Source: JADGGV01 sp035715725
Lineage (GTDB): Bacteria; Gemmatimonadota; Gemmatimonadetes; Longimicrobiales; RSA9
Direction of reading: 5' to 3'
DNA length: 64,000 nt
Assembly: GCA_035715725.1 (NCBI GenBank)
Contig: DASTKT010000058.1
Location: 44,518 to 108,517 of the forward strand
Of the stretch, positions 50,383 through 59,575 are shown one piece after another. The position numbers were made by a program, and so were the translations under genes. Position 1 is the stretch's first letter. Each line of letters opens with the position of its first letter. The notes beneath the pieces are model-generated. The model saw nothing but the letters and a program-made list of their open reading frames with translations, searched no databases and was not told the DNA's origin.

Positions 50383-51885
50383 ATGCCCATCCTCCTGCCG
50401 GAGCTCCTCTACGTCGACGGCGCGTTCCGCCGCGGCCTCGGCGTGGACGTGGACGCCGACACCGGCCGCATCGTCCGGGTCGGCGCGGAGGCGGAGCTGC
50501 TCGCGCGCGGGAACGACGACCTCGTCGCCGGCGGGCCGGCCGCGGAGCTGGTGCCGGGCGCCGCGGTCCCCGAGTACGTGCCGGGCGGCCCGCAGCTCGA
50601 GCGCCTCCCCGGCCGCGCGCTCCTCCCCGGCTTCGTGAACGCGCACTCCCACGCGTTCCAGCGCCTGATCCGCGGCCGCACGCAGTGGCGCCCGGCGGAT
50701 GCGCCCGAGGCGGACTTCTGGAGCTGGCGCGAGGCGATGTACGCGGCCACGCTGGCGCTCACCCCCGAGGACGTGCTGGCGGTCTCGCGCTTCTGCTTCC
50801 TCGAGATGCTGCGCGCGGGGACCACGACCGTCGGCGAGTTCCATTACCTGCACCGCGACCGCGACGGCTCGGCGTACGCCGACCCGAACGAGCTGGCGCT
50901 GCGCGTCGTGGACGCCGCGCGCGAGGTCGGGATCCGGATCGTGCTCCTCGACGTCGCCTACGCCACGGGCGGCGTGGGGGAGCCGCTCCGCCCGGAGCAG
51001 CGCCGCTTCGCCACGCCCGACCTGGACGCGTTCCTGTCCCAGGTCTGGGACCTGCGGGCGGCCGTGAAGGACGACCCGCTCGTCACCGTCGGACTCGCGC
51101 CCCACAGCGTGCGCGCGGTGCCCCGCGAGTGGCTGCGCCCCGCCGCCGAATGGGCCGCCGCCCACGCGCTCCCGCTGCACATGCACGTGAGCGAGCAGGC
51201 GGCCGAGGTCCGCGCCAGCCGCGCCGGCTACGGCCTCGCCCCGGTCGAGCTGCTCGACGCCGAGGGCGTGCTCTCCCCGACGTTCACGGGCGTGCACGCC
51301 ACCCACGTGTCCGAGTCCGAGATCCAGCTCCTCGGCGAGACGCACTCGACGGTGTGCGCCTGCCCGACCACCGAGCGCGACCTCGGCGACGGCTTCCTCC
51401 CCGGCGCCGCGCTCCGCGCCGCCGGCGTCGCCATCGCCGTCGGCAGCGACAGCCAGACCGTGCTCGACCCGCTCGAGGAGATCCGCCTCCTCGAGTACAA
51501 CGAGCGGCTGCGCCGCGAGCGGCGCGTGCTGCTGACCGAGCCGCGCGGCGAGCGGCTCGAGGTCGCGCCCGTGCTGCTCGCCGCCGGCACCTCGGCGGGC
51601 GCCCGCGCGCTCGGCCTCGATGCCGGACGCCTCCGCGCCGGCGCGTGCGCGGACCTCGTCGCTATCGACCTCGAGCACCCCACCCTCGCCGGCTGGACCG
51701 ACGACTCGCTCGCCGCCACGCTCGCGCTGTGCGCGCCCGCCGACGTCGTCTGCGACGTCTGGGTCGCCGGCGTCCGCCGCGTCGACGCCCGCCGCCACGC
51801 GCTCGAGCGGGACGCGCTGGAGGCGTTCCGCCGCGTCGCCGGCCGGGGCGTTCCAACCCCCGGAGAGGCGACGCCGTCCAACTGA
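50383..51885 (+). CDS. hutF: Formimidoylglutamate deiminase (HutF-like)
   Basis: A 500-residue amidohydrolase starting 2 bases after hutU, with GGGAGAG upstream. Metal-site motifs are VNAHSHAFQRLIRG, LPLHMHVSEQ, VHATHVSESE and GSDSQTVLDPLEEIRLLEY. Together with EFHYLH these match HutF rather than guanine or cytosine deaminases. HutF turns formimino-glutamate into formyl-glutamate and ammonia, the five-step histidine route that then needs HutG. The C-terminal 25 residues are variable. The tight pairing with hutU supports the assignment. Confidence 0.92.
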   Translation: MPILLPELLYVDGAFRRGLGVDVDADTGRIVRVGAEAELLARGNDDLVAGGPAAELVPGAAVPEYVPGGPQLERLPGRALLPGFVNAHSHAFQRLIRGRTQWRPADAPEADFWSWREAMYAATLALTPEDVLAVSRFCFLEMLRAGTTTVGEFHYLHRDRDGSAYADPNELALRVVDAAREVGIRIVLLDVAYATGGVGEPLRPEQRRFATPDLDAFLSQVWDLRAAVKDDPLVTVGLAPHSVRAVPREWLRPAAEWAAAHALPLHMHVSEQAAEVRASRAGYGLAPVELLDAEGVLSPTFTGVHATHVSESEIQLLGETHSTVCACPTTERDLGDGFLPGAALRAAGVAIAVGSDSQTVLDPLEEIRLLEYNERLRRERRVLLTEPRGERLEVAPVLLAAGTSAGARALGLDAGRLRAGACADLVAIDLEHPTLAGWTDDSLAATLALCAPADVVCDVWVAGVRRVDARRHALERDALEAFRRVAGRGVPTPGEATPSN

Positions 51886-51965
51886 GGGCGCCGGCGGGAG
51901 CGGGGCGAAACCCGGCCGCCCGGCCCGCCGTAGTTGGCGCGTACCCTCCACCGCAGGAGCTCCCC

Positions 51966-53039
51966 ATGACCCGAAAGATCGCCCTCGGCGCCGCGCTCGC
52001 CGGGCTCGCCGCCGTGCCCGCGGCGGCGCAGCAGCGTGTCGCGCTCTCCGGCAACGACGTCGCCATCTACGACCTCGCCGGCGAGGTGCGCGTGCGCGCA
52101 TCCTCCGGCCCGTCCGTGGTCGTCGAGGTCGAGCCCGCCGGCGACGACGCCGGCAAGCTCCGCGTCGCCACCGGCCGCACGGGCGCGTGGCAGACGCTGC
52201 GCGTCATCTTCCCCGACGACCGCATCGTCTACGACCGCATGGGGTGGATGGGCGGGCATACGGAGCTGCGCGTGCGGGAGGACGGCACGTTCGGCGATCC
52301 GCGCATCTGGCCCGAGGGCGACGAGGGGCGCGAGCGCTCGGAGGGCGAGCGCGTGCAGATCTCGGGGCGGGGAAGCGGCCTGCACGCGTACGCCGACCTG
52401 ACGGTGAACGTGCCGCAGGGGAAGCGGGTCGCGGTCTTCGTGGGCGTCGGCCGCGCCACCGTCGAGAACGTGGACGGGCGGCTGCGCGTCTCCACCGGCT
52501 CCGGCGGCGTGACCGCGACGCGGACGCGCGGCGTGCTCTGGGCCGAGTCCGGCTCCGGCTCGCTCGACCTGACGGACCTCGAGGGCGAGATCCGGGCGGA
52601 GACCGGCTCCGGCGGCATCCGACTGGACGGCGCCCGCGGCTCGCGCGTCTCGCTCGAGACCGGCTCCGGCACGATCCAGGGCGGCCGCATCAGCGCCTCG
52701 CAGCTCAAGGCCGAGACCGGCTCCGGCGGGATCCGCCTCAATGGCGTCGCGGCGCCGGTCGCGCGCCTCGAGACCGGCAGCGGCGGCGTCGACGTCGGCT
52801 TCACCACGGATGTCGACGAGCTCAAGGTCGACACCGGCTCCGGCGGCGTCCGCGTCGGGCTCCCCGCGAGCGCGGGCGCGCAGGTCCGCGTCGACACCGG
52901 CTCCGGCGGCATCACCACCGACCTGCCGTTCCAGCTCACCCGGCGGCGCCGCGACCGGCTCGAGGGCTCCATCGGCGACGGCCGCGGCACGATCGACATC
53001 GACACCGGCTCCGGCAGCGTGCGCCTGCTGCGGACCTGA
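51966..53039 (+). CDS. Secreted DUF4097-type beta-repeat protein
   Basis: A 357-residue protein with signal peptide MTRKIALGAALAGLAAVPAAAQ and AGGAG 6 bases upstream of the ATG. From about residue 165 it is built of repeats of about 20 residues, each with (E/D/S)TGSGG(I/V) (about nine in all, for example AETGSGGIRLDGARG, LETGSGGVDVGF, DTGSGGITTDL). This matches the DUF4097 beta-solenoid seen in putative adhesins and surface proteins. The DNA itself is repetitive here. It probably sits in the periplasm or at the outer surface. Confidence 0.8.
   Translation: MTRKIALGAALAGLAAVPAAAQQRVALSGNDVAIYDLAGEVRVRASSGPSVVVEVEPAGDDAGKLRVATGRTGAWQTLRVIFPDDRIVYDRMGWMGGHTELRVREDGTFGDPRIWPEGDEGRERSEGERVQISGRGSGLHAYADLTVNVPQGKRVAVFVGVGRATVENVDGRLRVSTGSGGVTATRTRGVLWAESGSGSLDLTDLEGEIRAETGSGGIRLDGARGSRVSLETGSGTIQGGRISASQLKAETGSGGIRLNGVAAPVARLETGSGGVDVGFTTDVDELKVDTGSGGVRVGLPASAGAQVRVDTGSGGITTDLPFQLTRRRRDRLEGSIGDGRGTIDIDTGSGSVRLLRT
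52540..53030 (+). repeat. Coding tandem repeats (GACACCGGCTCCGGCGGC type)
   Basis: About nine diverged copies of an element encoding (E/D)TGSGG, spaced 42-63 bases apart within the DUF4097-type gene. The most constant part is ACCGGCTCCGGCGGC or ACCGGCTCCGGC. High identity at DNA level suggests recent duplication or gene conversion of repeat units. Confidence 0.8.
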
Positions 53040-53045
53040 CGCTTG

Positions 53046-53101
53046 CCGTCCGGCTCGGCGGGGGCCTAGCTTTCGGGCGCGTCCCTCACCGAGCCGGACG
53101 G
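53046..53101 (+). promoter_or_regulatory. Perfect 13-bp inverted repeat just before a start codon
   Basis: CCGTCCGGCTCGG (53046-53058) and its exact complement (53089-53101) enclose a 30-base loop. The right arm includes the GGACGGA that would serve as ribosome binding site for ATG 53107, so the hairpin could hide it. It also lies just after the stop of the DUF4097-type gene and could terminate that transcript. Confidence 0.5.
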
Positions 53102-53106
53102 ACCCG

Positions 53107-54783
53107 ATGCCTCGTCGTCCCACCGCCGTCGTCGGACTTCTCCTCCTCGCCAGCCTCCGGTACCCGGCCCCCGCGGCCGCCCAGACGCTCGTCGGCCGGG
53201 TGGTCGAGGCGCGGGACGGCGCCGGCGTCCCCGGCGCGTTCGTCAGCCTGCTCGACCCCGCCGGCCGCGCCCGCATCGCGTCGCTCAGCGACTCGGCCGG
53301 CCGCTTCGTGCTGCGCGCGCCCGCGCCGGGCAGCTACCGGGTGCGCGCCGAAAGGATCGGCCGCGAGAGCGTCACGAGCGCGCCGCTCGACCTCGCCGCC
53401 GACGAGTCCCGCTCGATCACGCTGACCGCGCCCGTCGCGGCCATCGACCTGGCGCCCATCCAGGTCTCCGGGAAGCGGCGCTGCGTCGTGCACCCCGGCG
53501 CCGGCGAGCGCACCGCCCGCGTCTGGGAGGAGGCCCGCAAGGCGCTCAGCATCCACTCGTGGAGCCGCCAGCGCCCGTTCCGCTACACCATGGTCCGGAC
53601 GACGCGGCGTCTCGACCCGCAGACGCTGCTCGTGCGCCGCGAGACGCGGGACACGAGCGAGGGCGCCGGTGTGCGGCCGTTCGCCGCGATCGCGCTCGAG
53701 AACCTGGCCCGCGACGGCTACGTCACCTACGACGGCAACGCCTGGACGTACTACGGCCCCGACGCCGACGTCCTCCTCTCCGACCAGTTCCTCGACACGC
53801 ACTGCCTCGAGCTGCGCGCCGGCGGACCCGACCACGGCGAGCTCATCGGCGTCGCGTTCCGCCCGGTCTCCACCCGCGGCAACCCCGACATCGACGGCGT
53901 CATGTGGCTGGACCGCCGCTCCGCCGAGCTGCGCGCCATCGAGTTCGGCTACACCGGCCTCGACCGCGACCTGCCGCTGGAGAAGGCCGGCGGCCGCGTC
54001 GAGTTCCAGCGCCTCCCCTCCGGCGCCTGGCTCATCAAACGCTGGTGGGTGCGCGCCCCCGCCATCGGCATGACCACGTCCATGACGCCGCTCGGCACCC
54101 ACCGCGGCTACCACGTCGAGTCGCTGGACGAGACCGGCGGCGAGATCGTCCGCGTCGACGACGCCGCGGAGAGCCGGCCCCGCGGCGCGATCGCCGGCCT
54201 CGTCTTCGACAGCGTGCGCGGCGCGCCGCTGGCCGGCGCCTCCGTCTTCCTCTCCGGCACCGGCTACGCCACCACGAGCGACGCCGCCGGCCGCTTCCGC
54301 CTCGACAGCATCCCGCCGGGCACGTACGCGCTGGCGTTCTCGCACCCCCGCGCCGACTCCGCCCCCGTCTACGCCGCCCCGGCGACCGTGGCCGTGGACT
54401 CCGCCGGCGAGGTCCGCGCCTCGCTCGCGATCCCGGGGCGCGCGTCCTTGCGCGAGGCCGTGTGCCCGGAACAGGAGCCGGACCAGGGCATCGTCTTCGG
54501 CCAGCTCGAGCAGGTGGACCCGCTGGTGGCCCCGTTCCGCGTCGCGGGCCTCTTCGAGGACTTCGAGGTGCACCCCCGGATGCTGGCCGCGCATGGCACG
54601 CGCCTCGAGGTCGAGGTCGATGCCGCCGGGCGCTATACGCTCTGCGGCGTCCCGCCCGACCGGCGGCTCACGGTCCAGGCGTTCCGGACGCGCCCCGACG
54701 GGAGGCGCGTCCTCGGCGGCTCGGCCGTGGTACACCTCGAGCGGGGCGACATCCTGCGCCTCGATCTCGTCGCGCCGAAATAG
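53107..54783 (+). CDS. Secreted protein with two carboxypeptidase-regulatory-like domains
   Basis: A 558-residue protein with signal peptide ending AAAQ (about residue 26). The N-terminal domain LVGRVVEARDGAGVPGAFVSLLD through VRAERIG and a second one at about 355-450 (GLVFDSVRGAPLAGASVFLS, GRFRLDSIPPGTYALAF) have the carboxypeptidase-regulatory fold common in TonB receptor plugs. Between them is a beta-rich region (about 150-340). No barrel of receptor size follows, so it is not itself a TonB receptor. Probably envelope-associated. Confidence 0.75.
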   Translation: MPRRPTAVVGLLLLASLRYPAPAAAQTLVGRVVEARDGAGVPGAFVSLLDPAGRARIASLSDSAGRFVLRAPAPGSYRVRAERIGRESVTSAPLDLAADESRSITLTAPVAAIDLAPIQVSGKRRCVVHPGAGERTARVWEEARKALSIHSWSRQRPFRYTMVRTTRRLDPQTLLVRRETRDTSEGAGVRPFAAIALENLARDGYVTYDGNAWTYYGPDADVLLSDQFLDTHCLELRAGGPDHGELIGVAFRPVSTRGNPDIDGVMWLDRRSAELRAIEFGYTGLDRDLPLEKAGGRVEFQRLPSGAWLIKRWWVRAPAIGMTTSMTPLGTHRGYHVESLDETGGEIVRVDDAAESRPRGAIAGLVFDSVRGAPLAGASVFLSGTGYATTSDAAGRFRLDSIPPGTYALAFSHPRADSAPVYAAPATVAVDSAGEVRASLAIPGRASLREAVCPEQEPDQGIVFGQLEQVDPLVAPFRVAGLFEDFEVHPRMLAAHGTRLEVEVDAAGRYTLCGVPPDRRLTVQAFRTRPDGRRVLGGSAVVHLERGDILRLDLVAPK

Positions 54784-54863
54784 GCCCACCGACGCGACTT
54801 GCGGCGCCTCGCGCCGCCGTCTACCTTGGCCGGGCCGCAAGCGTCTCGAGCCGGGAAGGGTGT

Positions 54864-55994
54864 ATGGGTAGCTTCCGCCTGGGATCGGTCCTCGGCTTCG
54901 AGATCCGGATCGACTACTCCTGGTTCGTCATCGTCCTGCTCATCCTCTGGACGCTCTCCTTCGGCGTCTTCCCCGTGGCGTACCCGGGGCTGCCGCGCGG
55001 CGTCTACCTCGCCATGGGCGCGGCCGGCACGATCCTCTTCTTCATGTCGCTGCTCGGCCACGAGCTGTCCCACTCGCTCGTCGCCCGCGGCAAGGGGATC
55101 CCGGTCGAGGGGATCACGCTCTTCATCTTCGGCGGGATGGCCCGCACGCGCATGGAGGCCGAGTCCCCGGGCGACGAGTTCGTCATCGCCGGCGTCGGCC
55201 CCCTCACCAGCGTCGCGCTCGGCGGGCTCTTCGCCGTGCTCGCGTGGGCCGGCGAGCGGGCCCAGGTCAGCGTCGCGTTCACCGGTGTCGCCGCCTACCT
55301 CGCCGAGATCAACGTCGCGCTCGCCGTCTTCAACCTGCTCCCCGGCTTCCCGCTCGACGGCGGCCGCCTGCTCCGCTCCGCGCTCTGGAAGTTCACCGGC
55401 AACCTCGAGCGCGCCACCCGCTGGGCGACGAACGGCGGCATGTGGATCGGCTACGCCGTCGTCGCCTTCGGCATCTACCAGGTCTTCGCGGGCAACCTCA
55501 CGGGCGGGATGTGGCTCGTCTTCATCGGCTGGTTCCTGCGCAACGCCGCCATGACCAGCTACCGGCAGTTCCGGCTCCAGTCGGCGCTCGAGGACGTGCC
55601 GGCCCGCGACCTCATGACGCGCGCCCCCGAGACCGTGCCCGCCAGCCTCTCGCTGCGCGACCTCGTCTCCAGCCGCTTCCTGCACCGGCGCTTCCAGGGC
55701 TATCCGGTCACCGACCCGGAGGGCCACGCCGCCGGCATCGTCACGCTCCACCAGGTGCGCGACGTCCCCGAGGCCGAGTGGGACCGGCGCACCGTCGCCG
55801 ACGTGATGACGCCCGCCGACGGGCTCGTCGTCCGCCCCGAGGACAGCATGATCACCGTCCTCGAGCGCATGCAGACCTCGCCCGCCCACCGCGTCCTCGT
55901 GACGCGCGACGGCGTCGTCGAGGGGATCGTCACCCCCAGCGACGTCGCCGGATGGCTGAGGCGGGCGCGCGAATTCAAACGGCAGAGCGGGTGA
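54864..55994 (+). CDS. M50-family site-2 membrane protease with CBS domains
   Basis: A 376-residue protein. Zinc motif HELSH (residues 66-70, SLLGHELSHSLVARGKGIPV), a second ligand in NLLPGFPLDGGRLLRS (about 175), and six or so membrane helices. The cytoplasmic C-terminal 140 residues hold two CBS motifs (DLMTRAPETVPASLSLRD, VADVMTPADGLVVRPEDSMITV, ending GVVEGIVTPSDVAGWLRRA). This is the Rip3/SpoIVFB-like architecture. Such proteases cut membrane-bound anti-sigma factors or regulators; CBS domains often sense adenosine nucleotides. No target gene is adjacent. It ends in Ser-Gly-stop inside a repeat element. Confidence 0.9.
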   Translation: MGSFRLGSVLGFEIRIDYSWFVIVLLILWTLSFGVFPVAYPGLPRGVYLAMGAAGTILFFMSLLGHELSHSLVARGKGIPVEGITLFIFGGMARTRMEAESPGDEFVIAGVGPLTSVALGGLFAVLAWAGERAQVSVAFTGVAAYLAEINVALAVFNLLPGFPLDGGRLLRSALWKFTGNLERATRWATNGGMWIGYAVVAFGIYQVFAGNLTGGMWLVFIGWFLRNAAMTSYRQFRLQSALEDVPARDLMTRAPETVPASLSLRDLVSSRFLHRRFQGYPVTDPEGHAAGIVTLHQVRDVPEAEWDRRTVADVMTPADGLVVRPEDSMITVLERMQTSPAHRVLVTRDGVVEGIVTPSDVAGWLRRAREFKRQSG

Positions 55995-56065
55995 GGGGGG
56001 AGTGGGGGGGTGGGGGACACCGCAACGTCCATCCCCCACTCCCCCGCTCTCCCACTCCCCCACTC
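55989..56065. repeat. Inverted-repeat element overlapping a stop codon (copy 2)
   Basis: A left arm from about 55989 (GCGGGTGAGGGGG, containing the TGA of the M50 gene) pairs imperfectly with a right arm to 56065 (GCTCTCCCACTCCCCCACTCG). GAGTGGGGG-type blocks are repeated within the arms. It shares its start (AGCGGGTGAG) and the GAGTGGGGG core with the element at 11836-11895. Confidence 0.65.
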
Positions 56066-56074
56066 GAGGATACG

Positions 56075-56908
56075 ATGGACGCAGAAAAACACCCGATCGT
56101 TCGAACGCAGGTGATCCCCGAGGACCGTCTGCCGCCCGGGTTCGCGCGGACGCTCGAGAGCCCGCCCGATCCGCCGGCCGAGCCGAGGCCCGCCGCCACC
56201 GTGGTCCTCCTGCGGGATGGCGCGGACGGGCCGGAGGTGCTGCTGCTCCAGCGCCACCGCTCCAGCGGGTTCGTGCCCGGCGCGTACGTGTTCCCGGGCG
56301 GGCGCGTGGACGCGGCGGACGCCGACCCGCGCCTCGCGGGCCGCGCGCGGGGGCTCGGCGAGGCGCCCGAGCCGCCTGCGCCCTACTGGTTCGCCGCGGT
56401 GCGCGAGGTCTTCGAGGAGACGGGCGTGCTGCTGGCCCGCGACGCCGCCGGCCGGCAGGCGCCCGATGCCGCCGGCGAGCCGCGCCTCGAGCGCTGGCGC
56501 GCCCGCCTGATGGACGACGAGGCCACGCTCCTGGAGCTGCTCGAGGCCGAGGCGCTGGAGGCGGACCTGCACGAGATCGTGTACTGCGCCCACTGGGTCA
56601 CGCCGCTCGCGGAACCCCGGCGCTACGACACGCGCTTCTTTCTGGCGGCGATGCCGCCCGGCAGGGAGGAGCGGCTCGACCCGAGGGAGATGACCGACGC
56701 CCTCTGGCTCTCCCCCGAAGAGGCGCTCCGCCGCTTCCGCGACGGACACCTCCCCATGGTGTTTCCCACGGTCAGGACGCTCGAATCCCTCTACGCGCAC
56801 GGATCGGTGGAAGCGGCGCTGGACGCGTTCCGCGGCCGCCCCGTCGCCACCGTGCTCCCCCGCCTCGTGCGCACCGCCGAGGGCATCGGCATCATCGTCG
56901 ACGACTGA
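56075..56908 (+). CDS. Nudix hydrolase (NUDT7/19-like)
   Basis: A 277-residue protein. Entry strand AATVVLLRDGADGPEVLLLQRH, then VFPGGRVD with an insert before the catalytic REVFEETGVLL, as in NUDT19/NUDT7-type and related bacterial Nudix proteins with a split box. The Glu residues of EETG bind the metal. Substrates in this subgroup are often CoA or nucleotide-sugar derivatives; the actual one is unknown. It starts right after the repeat element. Confidence 0.88.
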   Translation: MDAEKHPIVRTQVIPEDRLPPGFARTLESPPDPPAEPRPAATVVLLRDGADGPEVLLLQRHRSSGFVPGAYVFPGGRVDAADADPRLAGRARGLGEAPEPPAPYWFAAVREVFEETGVLLARDAAGRQAPDAAGEPRLERWRARLMDDEATLLELLEAEALEADLHEIVYCAHWVTPLAEPRRYDTRFFLAAMPPGREERLDPREMTDALWLSPEEALRRFRDGHLPMVFPTVRTLESLYAHGSVEAALDAFRGRPVATVLPRLVRTAEGIGIIVDD

Positions 56909-56937
56909 AGTCTCCGAGAACGCGAAGGGACCCCCGA

Positions 56938-58401
56938 ATGGCGAACGCAAGACCGGCCACACTCGGCGAGCTCAAGAAGACCGGCTTCTGCCCGCGCTCC
57001 GTGAAGGACGAGATCCGGCAGAACCTGCTGCGCAAGCTGCGGGCGGGCGAGACGCTCTTCCCCGGCATCGTCGGCTACGAGGACACCGTCGTGCCGCAGA
57101 TCGTCAACGCGCTCCTCTCGCGCCAGAACTTCATCCTGCTCGGGCTGCGCGGCCAGGCCAAGAGCCGCATCATCCGCCAGCTCGTCTCCCTCCTCGACGA
57201 CGAGGTCCCGATCCTGGCCGGCAGCGAGGTCAACGACGACCCCTTCGCGCCCCTCTCGAAGTACGGCCGCAGCCTCGTCGACGCCGAGGGCGACCTGGCC
57301 CCGATCGCCTGGATCCCCCGCGAGCAGCGCTACGTCGAGAAGCTCGCCACCCCCGACGTGACCGTCGCCGACATCATCGGCGACGTCGACCCGATCCGCG
57401 CCGCCCGCGGCGGCCACGTCCTCTCCGACGAGCTGACCATCAACTTCGGCCTGCTCCCCCGCGCCAACCGCGGCATCTTCGCCATCAACGAATTGCCCGA
57501 CCTGGCCGGCAAGATCCAGGTCGGGCTCTTCAACATCATGCAGGAGGGCGACGTCCAGATCAAAGGCTACCCCGTCCGCCTCCCGCTCGACGTCCTCCTC
57601 GTCTTCACCGCGAACCCCGAGGACTACACCGCCCGCGGCAAGATCATCACGCCGCTCAAGGACCGCATCGGCGCCGAGGTCGCCACCCACTACCCGGAGT
57701 CCGTCGAGGCCGGCGTCGCCATCACCCGCCAGGAGGCCTGGACCGACCGCGACGCGCTCCCCGTCGACATCCCCGACTTCATCGCCGAGGCCATCGAGCG
57801 CATCGCGTTCCTCGCCCGCGAGGACAAGCGCGTCGACCAGAGAAGCGGCGTCAGCCAGCGCATGCCCATCTCCGTCACCGAGAACGCCATCTCCAACGCC
57901 GAGCGCCGCGCCCTGCTCTCGGGCGAGGACAGCGTCGTCCCCCGCATCAGCGACATCTACTCCGCGCTCCCCGCCATCACCGGCAAGCTCGAGCTCGAGT
58001 ACGAGGGCGAGCTCGTCGGCGGCGACAAGATCGCCCGCGAGCTCGTCTCCCGCGCCGCCGGCGACACCTTCCGCGCCTGGGGCGGCGAGGCCGCCGAGGA
58101 CCAGCTCGAGGAGGTCGTCGAGTACTTCGACCGCGGCGGCGTCCTCCAGCTCGGCGACGACTCCTCCGCCTCCGCCCTCCTCGACGGCTTCAAGAGCGTC
58201 CCCGGACTCCTCGCCGCCGTCAAGGAGACCGGCCTCTGGAGCGACGACTCCCCCGGCCACTCCGCCGCCGCCGCCGAGCTCGTCCTCGAGGCGCTCGTCG
58301 CCGAAAAGCGCGTCAGCCGGTCGAGCACCGGCCGGTTCTCCAGGGCGCCCCGCCGCGCCGCCGGCGGAGGAGGCTTCGGAAAGCCCGGATTCGACGTGTA
58401 G
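56938..58401 (+). CDS. MoxR/ChlI-like AAA+ ATPase
   Basis: A 487-residue protein with a ChlI/MoxR-type fold: Walker A GLRGQAKS (residues 69-76), FAINELPDLAGKIQVGLFNIMQEG with the sensor-like region, FTANPEDYTARGKIITPLKDRIG and the tail. MoxR/ChlI proteins usually work with a von Willebrand A-domain protein to remodel or insert metals into partners. No such partner is next to it: the Nudix gene precedes it and ABC-transporter genes follow. It may be an orphan, with its partner elsewhere. No signal peptide. Confidence 0.85.
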   Translation: MANARPATLGELKKTGFCPRSVKDEIRQNLLRKLRAGETLFPGIVGYEDTVVPQIVNALLSRQNFILLGLRGQAKSRIIRQLVSLLDDEVPILAGSEVNDDPFAPLSKYGRSLVDAEGDLAPIAWIPREQRYVEKLATPDVTVADIIGDVDPIRAARGGHVLSDELTINFGLLPRANRGIFAINELPDLAGKIQVGLFNIMQEGDVQIKGYPVRLPLDVLLVFTANPEDYTARGKIITPLKDRIGAEVATHYPESVEAGVAITRQEAWTDRDALPVDIPDFIAEAIERIAFLAREDKRVDQRSGVSQRMPISVTENAISNAERRALLSGEDSVVPRISDIYSALPAITGKLELEYEGELVGGDKIARELVSRAAGDTFRAWGGEAAEDQLEEVVEYFDRGGVLQLGDDSSASALLDGFKSVPGLLAAVKETGLWSDDSPGHSAAAAELVLEALVAEKRVSRSSTGRFSRAPRRAAGGGGFGKPGFDV

Positions 58402-58557
58402 CCCGGTCGTGCGGCTCGGATGGGATCGGGAGGGATGACGACATCCTGTCAAGAACAGCCGTTCTCCTTCCGTCGATCCCGCACACGCATCCCGTCGCCG
58501 GCCCCGGACGGCATCCCACCGCCGCGCGCTCCCGTGCATCCCGCTCCCACCCATCCT

Positions 58558-58581
58558 ATATTTAGAAATCGATCTAAGTAT
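58558..58581. promoter_or_regulatory. 24-bp palindromic operator upstream of the ABC unit
   Basis: ATATTTAGA (58558-58566), 6 bases (AATCGA) and TCTAAGTAT (58573-58581) form a dyad with one mismatch in nine. It is the most AT-rich spot in the region and lies 46 bases before ATG 58628. Its form suits a dimeric repressor such as a PadR- or GntR-type protein; no such regulator gene is nearby. The TATATT within it could double as a -10 box. Confidence 0.6.
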
Positions 58582-58627
58582 CCCGCGCCGGCCGCCGGCC
58601 GCCGCCCGAACCCGGGGTCGCACCGCC

Positions 58628-59575
58628 ATGCCCGACGACGCCGTGATCCGCGCCCGCGCCCTCACCTGCCGCTTCGGCGACGTCGTCGCCGTCGACGGGC
58701 TGGACTTCGATGTGCACCGCGGCGAGGTGTTCGGTTTCCTGGGGCAGAACGGGGCGGGGAAGACGACGACGGTGCGGCTGCTGAACGGGGTGCTGGAGCC
58801 GGCGTCCGGGGCGGTCGAGGTCCTGGGCCTGGACCCGGTGCGCGACGGCGTGGAGGTGCGCCAGCAGAGCGGCGTGCTGACGGAGACGTCGTCGGTGGAT
58901 GGGCGGCTGACGGCGGAGGAGAACCTGCTCTTCTGGGGGCGCTTCTACGGGCTGCCGGAGCGGGAGCTGGCCACGCGGGCGGCGGAGTTGCTGCGGGAGT
59001 TCGGGCTGGCGGAGCGGGCGCGGGACCGGGTGTCGGCGTTCAGCACGGGGATGCGGCAGCGGCTGGCGCTGGCGCGGGCGCTGCTGCACCGGCCGGAGCT
59101 GCTGTTCCTGGACGAGCCGACGGCGGGGCTGGACCCGCTGGCGGCGCGGCACGTCCACGAGCTGATCGAGGCGATGAGCCGGCGGGAGGGTCGGACGGTC
59201 TTCCTGTGCACGCACAACCTGGTGGAGGCGCAGCGTCTGTGCGACCGGGTGGCGGTGCTGGGGCGCGGGCGGATCCTGGCGCTGGGCACGACGGCGGAGC
59301 TGGGGCGGCGCCTGGGCGCGGCGCGTGTCGGCGTGGAGGTGGATCCGTCGCGTCGGGCGGAGGCGGCGTCGGTCGTGGCCCGGGCGGTTCCCGCTGCGGC
59401 GATCGACGCCGGATCCGGCGGCGCCCTGACGATCCGCGGCGTGGGGCGGGATGCCGTGCCGGCGATCGTCGCCGCCCTCGTCGCCGACGGGATCCCGGTG
59501 TACCGTGCGGCGTCCGCGGAGGCCACCTTGGAGGACATCTACTTCGGGCTGCTCGGCAGCGGAGGTGCGGTGTGA
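58628..59575 (+). CDS. ABC transporter ATP-binding protein (NatA/CcmA-like)
   Basis: A 315-residue protein. Walker A GQNGAGKTT, signature FSTGMRQRLALARALL, Walker B ELLFLDEPTAGLD and the switch His THNLVEAQ. It is close to the NatA/drrA/CcmA branch of ABC-2 exporters. The C-terminal 80 residues form an extra domain (RVGVEVDPSRRAEAASVV), as usual in this branch. It is followed with GTGA overlap by a permease. A palindromic operator precedes it. Confidence 0.93.
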   Translation: MPDDAVIRARALTCRFGDVVAVDGLDFDVHRGEVFGFLGQNGAGKTTTVRLLNGVLEPASGAVEVLGLDPVRDGVEVRQQSGVLTETSSVDGRLTAEENLLFWGRFYGLPERELATRAAELLREFGLAERARDRVSAFSTGMRQRLALARALLHRPELLFLDEPTAGLDPLAARHVHELIEAMSRREGRTVFLCTHNLVEAQRLCDRVAVLGRGRILALGTTAELGRRLGAARVGVEVDPSRRAEAASVVARAVPAAAIDAGSGGALTIRGVGRDAVPAIVAALVADGIPVYRAASAEATLEDIYFGLLGSGGAV

